Shown here: positions 18,250-26,661 of the stretch, one piece after another
How the letters are laid out: the number at the start of each line of letters is the position of its first letter
Numbering within the stretch: position 1 is the stretch's first letter
DNA from: a bacterium
GTDB lineage: Bacteria; JAJVIF01; JAGGVT01
DNA: 40,928 bases
Assembly (NCBI GenBank): GCA_021157815.1
Contig: JAGGVT010000027.1
Coordinates: 1-40,928, forward strand
Direction of reading: 5' to 3'
The notes under the pieces: generated by a model
The model's database searches: none
Told to the model about the DNA's origin: nothing
The model's input: the letters and a program-made list of their open reading frames with translations, nothing else
Program-made: the position numbers and the translations under genes

Positions 18250-18807
18250 TTACTTCTTGTCAGCTTTTTTCTTTCCGTGCTTAATCAAAGCCCATTTCTT
18301 GTCGAAATCGAACGGAACGTATGTTGGTGATTCCTCGTTGTGGCATTTCTTGCATCCTTTGACATCCGGGACAATCAATCCGTTCTTGATACAGGCTTCA
18401 TGATCTCGCATGACGGGCATGGGTTTGTATTTCTCACCGGGACCGTGGCATGCCTCACAGGTAACGCCCTCTTCATATTTGAATTTCTTGCCATGCTGGT
18501 CCTCTTTGCCGTAAGCGGTTACATGGCATTTAAGGCATTTCGGGGATGCCGATGCATCTTCAATACCCATTTCTTTGGCGATTTTCTTTGATTCATCATT
18601 TTTCAAAGTCTCAAAGGCTTTGCTGTGGGGTCCATTAGCATACTTTGTGTATTCAATGCCGCCGATTGAATCCCTTGAATGACATGTTTTACACGCGGTC
18701 AAGCCCTCATATTTGAGTTTTGCTTTCTTCTCCTGAGCTGTTACAAGCGAGGAAAAAACAATCAGAAGCAATCCTGTAATGATTAATAAAGGAAGATATT
18801 TTTTCAT
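18250..18807 (-). CDS. Tetraheme cytochrome c (cytochrome c554-like family)
   Basis: 4 CXXCH (CKTCH, CLKCH, CEACH, CKKCH), signal peptide; start placed at MKKYLPLL with upstream RBS ggag; ORF track extends to 18831. Confidence 0.85.
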   Translation of the reverse strand: MKKYLPLLIITGLLLIVFSSLVTAQEKKAKLKYEGLTACKTCHSRDSIGGIEYTKYANGPHSKAFETLKNDESKKIAKEMGIEDASASPKCLKCHVTAYGKEDQHGKKFKYEEGVTCEACHGPGEKYKPMPVMRDHEACIKNGLIVPDVKGCKKCHNEESPTYVPFDFDKKWALIKHGKKKADKK

Positions 18808-19345
18808 GAAATTACTCCTGCGAATCAACATTAGTAAATATGAATGGAGGAAAGTGCATTACCGCTCAGCTCCACTATTAAAATTATACGCTGGCATTGT
18901 AATAATGCAAGCCTGTCATACTATATCGGAGTGGTTTTAGCATTGTGAAGTTCGGATTTAATAATGGGCTGTTCAGCATCAGCCAGGAAATAATGGCATT
19001 CAACAATTTAGTACATTAGTTATTTTACGCTATACAACTTGATATGGGCTGTCACCACGGCTGTCACCATGGCTGTCACTTTTAGTATCAGATTGGATTG
19101 AATTCTGAATTGACCTATATAAAGTATAACAGATTCGATGTGGGATTGCATTTTGGTGGCTTTATATATTGGCGATATACTAATATACAACTTGATATGG
19201 GCTGCCACCGTGGCTGTCACCGTGGCTGCCACAATATTCCAATATTCAATGTTGCACTATTTCACAACGATAATGCTCAATCGTAAAGTTCAAGATAAAT
19301 CGACACTACACATCTTAATCGAATGTTGTATAATCTCTTTTCGTT

Positions 19346-19422
19346 GGGTGGGTAGCTCAGCTGGTTAGAGCGCTACCCTTACAAGGTAGATGTCGGAGGT
19401 TCGAATCCTCTCCCACCCACCA
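19346..19422 (+). tRNA. tRNA-Val (anticodon TAC)
   Basis: Acceptor GGGTGGG/CCCACCC, D-arm AGCTCAGCTGGTTAGAGC, anticodon stem CTACC-CTTACAA-GGTAG, T-arm GGAGGTTCGAATCCTC, encoded CCA. Confidence 0.97.
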
Positions 19423-19432
19423 TTCCGATTCA

Positions 19433-20545
19433 CTACCCTATCGTTTTTCGAAATCGCCATGATGCCAGCATTACCATAACAACGCTGTAAATTATCAGTG
19501 CGGTAAATTCCTGTGTAAGCGCAACGAATCCAACACCCTTGATAATCACTCCACGCAGAATTGTGATGAAATATCGCAGTGGAATGATATATGTTATTTT
19601 CTGAATCCATTCAGGCATGGATACAATCGGGAATAGATATCCGCTGAGCATCATGGACATCAGCATTACGAACATAACGAAATAAATCGCCTGCTGCTGG
19701 CTGTCTGAAATAGTGCTGATGAACAAGCCAATCGCAAGGTTTCCAATCACAAAGAAAATGGAAAGGAACATCAACAAAAGAAGGCTGCCTGCCGGCACGA
19801 TCCCAAACATCAGGTAAGCTGCCAAAATGATGATAAGCAAATCCCAGAAACTGAGAATAAGATATGGTGTAAGTTTTCCGACTACAATCTGCCACGCTGG
19901 AACAGGCGATGTCAGCATCAGTTCCATTGTGCCTCGTTCCTTTTCGCCGACAATGGACATCGCGGCAAGCACAAGTCCGACCTGGGTCATAATAAGGCCG
20001 ATTAATCCTGAAATGTAAAATGGATAACCTTGTAAATCGGGATTGAAATAATAGCGGTCGCGAACCTCGAATCCGGCTATCATGCTGTTTTGTGAAATGA
20101 TTTTATACTGATAATCGGTAAGAATCAGCTGGATGTAATTCATGATGGGAATCGCTGATGTCGGGTCTGATCCGTTGATTAACACCTGAATCGGTGCAGA
20201 TTCACCTCTTGTTAAACTGTTGGAAAACCCAGGAGGGATAACAAGCGCGACCATCGATGAGCCTTTCTGGAAACTGCTGTCTATTTCATCATAGCTGAAA
20301 AGCTCAACCGGGGGATTGAATTCATTTGTTCGAGCGATTTTTTCCCCCAGCTCACGACTGCCCTCTGTTCTGTCGAGATCCCATATACCCCACTCGATAT
20401 TGTTGATTTCACCAGTAATCGCTGTACCGAAAAGCAATAGAAAGACAATCGGCATGATGAAAATGAATCCGATTGTACGCTTGTCTCTTATGATATGAAA
20501 CATTTCCTTGCGAGCTATGCTGATTAGACCATTCACTTTACGCAA
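19433..20545 (-). CDS. ABC-2 type transporter permease
   Basis: 370 aa; ARKEMFHIIRDKRTIGFIFIMPIVFLLLFG, VGEKERGTMELMLTSPVPAWQIVVGKL. Confidence 0.9.
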   Translation of the reverse strand: MRKVNGLISIARKEMFHIIRDKRTIGFIFIMPIVFLLLFGTAITGEINNIEWGIWDLDRTEGSRELGEKIARTNEFNPPVELFSYDEIDSSFQKGSSMVALVIPPGFSNSLTRGESAPIQVLINGSDPTSAIPIMNYIQLILTDYQYKIISQNSMIAGFEVRDRYYFNPDLQGYPFYISGLIGLIMTQVGLVLAAMSIVGEKERGTMELMLTSPVPAWQIVVGKLTPYLILSFWDLLIIILAAYLMFGIVPAGSLLLLMFLSIFFVIGNLAIGLFISTISDSQQQAIYFVMFVMLMSMMLSGYLFPIVSMPEWIQKITYIIPLRYFITILRGVIIKGVGFVALTQEFTALIIYSVVMVMLASWRFRKTIG

Positions 20546-21656
20546 CCCTCCTGTTGAAAAGTTTCACTGTTATCGCAACGTAAACCACAACAAAAACGGT
20601 TAGAATGCCAATATGCGGCAGACATTCAATAATCCCCCACCCTTTTAGATATATTCCCCTGAACGCTATCAAGGCAAAAGTCAGTGGTAACGCGTTTGAG
20701 ATAATTATATATATGAATGGCATAGTGAAAATTGGATACATAAAACCGCTCAGGAGAAGTCCGGGTATCGCAATTGACACAGATGCCTGAGTCGCCTGCA
20801 GTGTATTCTGAGATATGACACTTAGAAACAAACCACCTGCAAGCATGCTTAGAGAAAAAACAGCCGCGACAATAATCAGCGCGAAAACACTTCCACCAAC
20901 ACCAATTCCGAATGTTAAATATCCGGCAAGTGCAATCAGAGCTCCGATAACCATTGCCACAACACCAAACGGAAGTAACTTTCCAACGATTACCTCCAGA
21001 CGAGTTACCGGCGTAACAAAAAGCTGCTCCAATGTTCCGCTCTCTAATTCCTTGACCATTGCAAGCGCGGTTATTACCAGTGTCAGAAAGGCAAGAATAT
21101 ATGCTAATAGGCCCGGCACCATATATTTTTCCGTGGACAAATCCTCGTTGTAGAGAATGCGCAGGCGAACATCCAGAGGAGGCGCCATTTTAAAAGATGC
21201 ATTTACTGCGATTTTATCGAGATAGAAATCCCCCATCATCGCCTGGAAATAACCTGTAGTATTGCGCGCAAGATTAGGGTCAGTGCCATCGATTAAAAGC
21301 TGAATCTGTGTTTGTTCTCCTCGAATAAAGGAACTCGAAAAATCAGTCGGCAGAACAGCGATAGCGTAAATCTCACTGGATGACAATGCATCTTCAGCAT
21401 CTGAAAGCAACATGAAATCCTTAACCTCGAAATTCTCACTCACTACAAACCGGTTTCTAAATTCGCGCGACTCTATGCTGTTATCACTGTCAATCCATCC
21501 GATTGGCAGGTTGTGAAGGTCGTTCTGCACTGCGAATGTAAAGAGGACTAACTGCAGGATTGGGATTAGAGCCATCACTATCATGGTTCTACGGTCTCGA
21601 AACAGTTCGATGAATTCCTTGCGGATTATTGCGCTGAATCGTCGAGTCGATATCAT
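20538..21656 (-). CDS. ABC-2 type transporter permease
   Basis: 372 aa; IRKEFIELFRDRRTMIVMALIPILQLVLF, KELESGTLEQLFVTPVTRLEVIVGKL; overlaps downstream permease. Confidence 0.9.
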   Translation of the reverse strand: MISTRRFSAIIRKEFIELFRDRRTMIVMALIPILQLVLFTFAVQNDLHNLPIGWIDSDNSIESREFRNRFVVSENFEVKDFMLLSDAEDALSSSEIYAIAVLPTDFSSSFIRGEQTQIQLLIDGTDPNLARNTTGYFQAMMGDFYLDKIAVNASFKMAPPLDVRLRILYNEDLSTEKYMVPGLLAYILAFLTLVITALAMVKELESGTLEQLFVTPVTRLEVIVGKLLPFGVVAMVIGALIALAGYLTFGIGVGGSVFALIIVAAVFSLSMLAGGLFLSVISQNTLQATQASVSIAIPGLLLSGFMYPIFTMPFIYIIISNALPLTFALIAFRGIYLKGWGIIECLPHIGILTVFVVVYVAITVKLFNRRVA

Positions 21657-22594
21657 CGCGCATCACCGCTTTTCATCATCAATGTGAAAACATCCTCCAT
21701 GCATGGCAACTCAAGCGCCACTTTGAATGGCAATCCGCTGGCTTCGAGTTTTGATTTCAACTCATTCAGTTTGTTTTCAGATTTGAGAATGGCTTTATAT
21801 TTATTCTGGACTAATGTGAGATTGAATTCTGCCACAATGTTATTTGGGATTTCAAGTTTCTGGTTTTTGCCCGACGCATATATTTGTACTGGCAAACCAC
21901 CAGCAGTTTCGATTTTCAAATCCTTTATTGAGCCAAGTGCAATAAGAGCGCCTTTGTCGATTAATCCGATTCTCTCACAGTGTTCGACCTCATCCATATA
22001 ATGCGTTGTGACAAAAACAGTAATGCCGGACGCGGACAAATCATGAATCCAATCCCAGAAAACGCGGCGCTGCGATGGGTCAACTCCCGCAGTCGGTTCA
22101 TCCAGGAATAAAATATTGGGTTTATGAATGTAACTTACTCCCAGCGCGAGTCTTTGTCTGACTCCAGCCGGCAGGTCTCGGGCAAGTTTGTTTTTGTATT
22201 CATGAAGAGCAAGCCTGTCTATTATGCCCGAAATTCCCGAATTCACCTCATTGATTGGAATTTCATAGACATCGGAATAGAATCGCAGATTCTCCATTAC
22301 AGTCAGGTTTTGATATAGGCTGAATTTCTGTGACATGTATCCGATACTGCCTCGAACAGCTTCCGGATTATTGGAAACATCAAACCCGGCAACAATCCCC
22401 TCACCGCCGGATGGCATCATAAGCCCTGTCAGCATTTTAATTGTTGTTGATTTCCCGCTTCCATTCGAGCCAAGGAATCCAAAAATCTCCCCTTGTGCCA
22501 CTTCGAAACTGACATTGTCAACCGCTGTGAAATCTCCGAATTTCCTTGTCAGGTTCCGTGCAATAATCGCTGGTGTACGATTATCAGAGGACAT
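21653..22594 (-). CDS. ABC transporter ATP-binding protein
   Basis: Walker A GSNGSGKST, LPAGVRQRLALGVSYIHKPNILFLDEPTAGVDP; start placed at MSSDNRT (ORF track start 22654 would overlap upstream gene by ~70 nt). Confidence 0.92.
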   Translation of the reverse strand: MSSDNRTPAIIARNLTRKFGDFTAVDNVSFEVAQGEIFGFLGSNGSGKSTTIKMLTGLMMPSGGEGIVAGFDVSNNPEAVRGSIGYMSQKFSLYQNLTVMENLRFYSDVYEIPINEVNSGISGIIDRLALHEYKNKLARDLPAGVRQRLALGVSYIHKPNILFLDEPTAGVDPSQRRVFWDWIHDLSASGITVFVTTHYMDEVEHCERIGLIDKGALIALGSIKDLKIETAGGLPVQIYASGKNQKLEIPNNIVAEFNLTLVQNKYKAILKSENKLNELKSKLEASGLPFKVALELPCMEDVFTLMMKSGDAR

Positions 22595-23525
22595 TGTTAT
22601 CCGCCTCCTGCCCCAGATGCACAAAGACATCCTCCAGCTCAGGTTGAATTTCATCCCAGCTTATGTCGTTGAATTGCGGCTGAAGTTCCTGATGAATAAA
22701 CCTTTCAAGACTGTCTAAATCAGATTCACCGGCTGCATGAACACTGTCGGCAAAGAAATTAACATGAATGAATCTCCCGCTGCCTGTAAGAAAATCTCTT
22801 AACTCTCTGAGCTTTTCCGATTGGAATTTTATTAGTTTCAACGGATAATCAGCTCGAATTTTCTGAACTGAACCATCAGCGCATATACGGCCATCACGAA
22901 GATAAGTTACTCTTTTGCATCTCTCCGCCTCATCCATATAGGTAGTCGCCACAATAACGATGATTCCTTTTTCGACAAGAGAATTGAGAATATCCCAGAA
23001 TTCCTGCCTGCTGATTGGATCGACACCCGCGCCCGGTTCATCGAGAATAAGCAGTTTCGGATCATGAATAAGGCACGCGCAAAGCGCAAGTTTCTGTTTC
23101 ATCCCGCCTGATAGTTTCCCCGCCGGCCTGTCCTCAAACATATCAAGGCTTGCAAATTCGAGAAGTTCAGGCATGCGCTGCGCGATTTGCGATTTTGCCA
23201 TGCCGAATATTTCCGCAAAAAAGATCAGGTTTTCCCGTACGGATAAATCCTGATACAATCCAAAAATCTGAGGCATATATCCGATATGCCTTTTCGCATG
23301 ATTGCTTTCTCGTGGATACTGTGAACCAAGCACCGCTACATTGCCTTTGAAAGACATAACTCCGGCGATTATCCGCATCAGCGTTGTCTTGCCAGCGCCA
23401 TCCGGGCCTACAATGCCAAATGGGCCGGTTCCAGTGAATTCAAGCGAAATGTCATCGAGAGCTTTATTAGCGCCGAACGATTTAACAAGCTTTTCAATCC
23501 TGATTTCGTTTTTAGGATTAATCAA
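22584..23525 (-). CDS. ABC transporter ATP-binding protein
   Basis: Walker A GPDGAGKTT, signature LSGGMKQKLALCACLIHDPKLLILDEPGAGVDP. Confidence 0.93.
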   Translation of the reverse strand: MINPKNEIRIEKLVKSFGANKALDDISLEFTGTGPFGIVGPDGAGKTTLMRIIAGVMSFKGNVAVLGSQYPRESNHAKRHIGYMPQIFGLYQDLSVRENLIFFAEIFGMAKSQIAQRMPELLEFASLDMFEDRPAGKLSGGMKQKLALCACLIHDPKLLILDEPGAGVDPISRQEFWDILNSLVEKGIIVIVATTYMDEAERCKRVTYLRDGRICADGSVQKIRADYPLKLIKFQSEKLRELRDFLTGSGRFIHVNFFADSVHAAGESDLDSLERFIHQELQPQFNDISWDEIQPELEDVFVHLGQEADNNVL

Positions 23526-24703
23526 TCCACACCCTTGAGATTCAAATATACATTCCCTTCCATGCCGGTTTTAACAAGATGAGCGTCATCGATGATATCC
23601 ATTCTGACCTCGTAAACCTGCCTGACTCGCTCCTTCTTGATTTGCACATTCTTGGGAGTGAACTCAGCTTCTTCGGAAATGTAACTTATTCTGCCGGTAA
23701 ATTCATGGTCGGGAAAAGCATCCAGTTTGATTGGCAATTCATCGCCGGACTTAAATGAGCCTAGATATGTAGCGGGAACATAGACACGAATCCACTTTTC
23801 ATCCGGCTTTATTAAAGTGACAATCGCTGTTCCCATCGACACCAGTTCACCTGCTTCTACGTGTTTACGTGTAATGATACCGTCAATCGGAGAACATATT
23901 GTGTAATCCGCGATTCGAGAATGTCCAAGTTCGATTTTACTTCGCAGCGCATCGCATCTGCTTTTAAGAGCATCTATCTCACGATGTTTAAGTTCAATTT
24001 CGTCACGCGCGGCGATGGCATCCTGATGATTCAACCGCGCGATTTCCGCGTTTTGTTCAGCCTGCATTTTCTTCTGGGCATCGAATCCCCTTTCGAGTTT
24101 TCGGTATGTTTCCTCTCTTATCTGATATTCCTTCTGAGCCGCATTGAAAGCTCTCTCAGCTTTTTCAAACTCGTTTTCAGATATCACACCTTTTTCAAAT
24201 AGGCTTTTGAAACGGTTGAAATCATTCTGAGCAAAATCAAGATTCCTTTTCGCAAGTTCCATTGTGAGCCTTGCCGATTCTACATCCTCAACCGGGTAGC
24301 CATCGAGTATGTCATCAAGCTGCTGATTTGCTATATCCATAGCTGCCTGAGCTTTCTGCACATTACGCTCAACCGAATTTTCAAAAAGTACAAGCGCGCT
24401 TTCAGCTCTTGCGATATCAGTTTCCAAAGCTGCCAATTCCGCTTCTGATGCGTTCAATTCAAGATGTGCTTTGTGTGAATCGAGATTGGCAATAACATCC
24501 CCCACAGCAATCCTGTGCCCCTCTTTGATGTTTATTTCATCCACCTGGCCGGCAGCCTCGGAACGTAAAACAACCTCCGTACCCTCGATGAATCCTGACA
24601 ACACAATGACATTAGCATCCTGAGAATTAACCATCAGACGCCACACCAAAATCGCGGTAACGATAATAACAATCACAACAGCCACAACAGGTTTGCTTTT
24701 CAT
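23522..24703 (-). CDS. HlyD-family periplasmic adaptor (membrane fusion protein)
   Basis: N-terminal TM, biotinyl/lipoyl-like halves (VDEINIKEGHRIAVGDVIANLDSHKA ... ICSPIDGIITRKHVEAGELVSMGTAIVTL), long coiled coil. Confidence 0.92.
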   Translation of the reverse strand: MKSKPVVAVVIVIIVTAILVWRLMVNSQDANVIVLSGFIEGTEVVLRSEAAGQVDEINIKEGHRIAVGDVIANLDSHKAHLELNASEAELAALETDIARAESALVLFENSVERNVQKAQAAMDIANQQLDDILDGYPVEDVESARLTMELAKRNLDFAQNDFNRFKSLFEKGVISENEFEKAERAFNAAQKEYQIREETYRKLERGFDAQKKMQAEQNAEIARLNHQDAIAARDEIELKHREIDALKSRCDALRSKIELGHSRIADYTICSPIDGIITRKHVEAGELVSMGTAIVTLIKPDEKWIRVYVPATYLGSFKSGDELPIKLDAFPDHEFTGRISYISEEAEFTPKNVQIKKERVRQVYEVRMDIIDDAHLVKTGMEGNVYLNLKGVD

Positions 24704-25161
24704 TTTTTCGCCTCCTCTGAAATGAGCGTTTTAATCTTTCTTATCAAAACCAAAAATTGCTTTTTTTCCTCATTGTTCAATCCAACGACAACCGGACGCC
24801 ATACATTCTGAACATGCTTCTCAAATTCCGCTCCAGCTTTTTTGCCTTTTTCAGTCAGTTTGACAGTTACAACCCGTCTGTCATTCGGATCATCACCGCG
24901 AACCACAAGGTCTCTTTCCACAAGCCGATTGACAATTCCGGTCGTGGTCGGCATAGTCGATGAAATTCGTTTTGCTATATCGCTCATGCGAAGGCCGTCC
25001 GGCATATCCCGAAGCATCATGAGCGCTGAAACAAGCGGCGGTGTAAGCTCTCCGCGGTCGAACATGGCGAATCGAATACGGGTGAACATCATTAATGGAA
25101 TATCCGCGACTTCCCGTACAAGTTCATTGATATCCGGTGCTTTTGATTTGCTTTTTTTCAT
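24700..25161 (-). CDS. MarR-family transcriptional regulator
   Basis: winged-helix motif LRMSDIAKRISSTMPTTTGIVNRLVERDLVVRGDDPNDRRVVTVKLTEKG; start placed at MKKSKSK because the upstream ORF extension lies in an interspersed repeat. Confidence 0.9.
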   Translation of the reverse strand: MKKSKSKAPDINELVREVADIPLMMFTRIRFAMFDRGELTPPLVSALMMLRDMPDGLRMSDIAKRISSTMPTTTGIVNRLVERDLVVRGDDPNDRRVVTVKLTEKGKKAGAEFEKHVQNVWRPVVVGLNNEEKKQFLVLIRKIKTLISEEAKK

Positions 25162-25199
25162 TTGTTTTGTCCTGTTAATCGTTATTATGTTATGAATTA

Positions 25200-25350
25200 G
25201 CACCAAGCTAAAGCATAGCGTTATTGCTATTGTTTTAACCCGCATTTCACCCACAAATCACAAAAAGACGTGATGTGTGGGCGGCACCCAACGTGGTCTA
25301 TGGTTTCAACCAGTTTTAATTAACACCATGCTTTAGCATGGTGTTATTGT
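25200..25350. repeat. Composite hairpin repeat (caccatgctttagcatggtg hairpin + cacccacaaatcacaaaaagacgtgatgtgtgggcggcaccc), copy 1
   Basis: Same components recur in opposite orientation at 37858-38056. Confidence 0.8.
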
Positions 25351-25357
25351 CTCGGTT

Positions 25358-25507
25358 TTAACCTGCTAACCTGCTAACCTGCTAACCTGCTAACTTGCTA
25401 ACCTGCTAACTTGCTAACCTGCTAACTTGCTAACCTGCTAACCTGCTAACTTGCTAACCTGCTAACCTGCTAACCTGCTAACCTGCTAACCTGCTAACTT
25501 GCTAACT
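25358..25507. repeat. Octamer tandem array (~18 units), second copy of the TAACCTGC/TAACTTGC family
   Basis: Uninterrupted 8-bp periodicity identical in consensus to 3540-3785. Confidence 0.95.
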
Positions 25508-25630
25508 ATTTGTTTTACTCCCCTAATAATTAGCTATTTGAAATATTATCGCATCTAAACTATATTTTGTCAACCACTTCGCCTTGTTACATTTCAGTAT
25601 GGCGAGTAATATATCCGATGGTGATAACTA

Positions 25631-26356
25631 ATGAATGGTAATGTTATTTCAAATAACCTGACAATAGCGCGACAGAAAATTGGTGATGCCCGGAAGGTTT
25701 CCGGAGTCGAGGATGTCGTTATTGTCGGCATAACCAAGACACGGACTGCACAGAATGTGGTTGATCTTATTGAAGCTGGATGCAGTACTATCGGGGAGAA
25801 TCGGGTTCAGGAATGGGAGAATAAATATCCGCTTGTTCTGGATGAGATGAAAGCAAGAGGCATTAATAGCAAATTTACATGCCATCTGGTTGGGAATCTC
25901 CAGTCGAACAAGGCAAAGCGAGCTGTAAAGGATTTCGATTTCATCCAGTCATTGCACTCAATCAAACTGGCACAAAGGATTTCCAGAATTATTGAGGAAA
26001 GCAACAAAGAACCGCTTCAGTGCCTGATTCAGGTTAAACTTGGCGAAGAGGAGACAAAATCAGGAATTGGAAAGGCGGAACTCCTGCGGGATTTTGAACA
26101 GTTCATTGGGTTAAAATCAATTAGAATTAGCGGCTTGATGCTCATCGCGCCATTATGGGGGATAGGTGAGGAGGCGCGGCCATACTATAATGAAATGCAT
26201 GAATTATTCCAGAGTATGAAAAAACAGGAGGATTCGCGTTTCGAGATGAAATACCTGTCGATGGGTATGAGCGCCGATTTTGATGTCGCTGTCGAGGAGG
26301 GCGCGAATATGGTTCGCATTGGCCGTGCGCTATTTGATGGATTTGACAATCTATGA
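25631..26356 (+). CDS. YggS-family pyridoxal phosphate homeostasis protein
   Basis: 241 aa; VVIVGITKTRT, GENRVQEWENKY, HLVGNLQSNKAKRAV, LSMGMSADFDVAVEEGANMVRIGRALF. Confidence 0.95.
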   Translation: MNGNVISNNLTIARQKIGDARKVSGVEDVVIVGITKTRTAQNVVDLIEAGCSTIGENRVQEWENKYPLVLDEMKARGINSKFTCHLVGNLQSNKAKRAVKDFDFIQSLHSIKLAQRISRIIEESNKEPLQCLIQVKLGEEETKSGIGKAELLRDFEQFIGLKSIRISGLMLIAPLWGIGEEARPYYNEMHELFQSMKKQEDSRFEMKYLSMGMSADFDVAVEEGANMVRIGRALFDGFDNL

Positions 26357-26440
26357 TTGAATAGACAAAGAGCTTGATTAGACAAGGGGCTTAAGCCCCT
26401 TGTCATATTAAATTGTGCTCGAATATAGAATAGAGAAAAT

Positions 26441-26600
26441 GGATTCCCGCTTTCGGGCTTGTTGAAAAATCTTGTTTTATCCGGAACCGTAGGAGCATCC
26501 CTCTGTGGCTGCCCTGTATTTACAGCAAACCTAAAGGCAGGCACAGAGGCCTGCCCCTACATAATTAGGTTTTTCAACAGTCCCTTTCGCGAGAATGACA
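26441..26600. repeat. MITE-like inverted-repeat element, family B copy 3, alternative internal segment
   Basis: Arms ggattcccgctttcgggcttgttgaaaaa / aggtttttcaacagtccctttcgcgagaatgaca; internal gtaggagcatccctctgtggctgccc...ggcaggcacagaggcctgcccctac. Confidence 0.75.
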
Positions 26601-26661
26601 TTACGTATGACTGCATATTGTTTGATGTCAAATTGGTATCAGACCTTAATATGATTAAGAA

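Noticed and set aside
22594-22654. N-terminal extension of the ABC ATPase (MKFNLSWRMSLCIWGRRRIT)
   Set aside because: Antisense-like frame of the upstream gene's 3' end; MSSDNRT gives the usual ~10-nt overlap
25161-25254. N-terminal extension of the MarR regulator (MGEMRVKTIAITLCFSL...)
   Set aside because: Extension is encoded by the composite hairpin repeat; MKKSKSK start at 25161 fits MarR length
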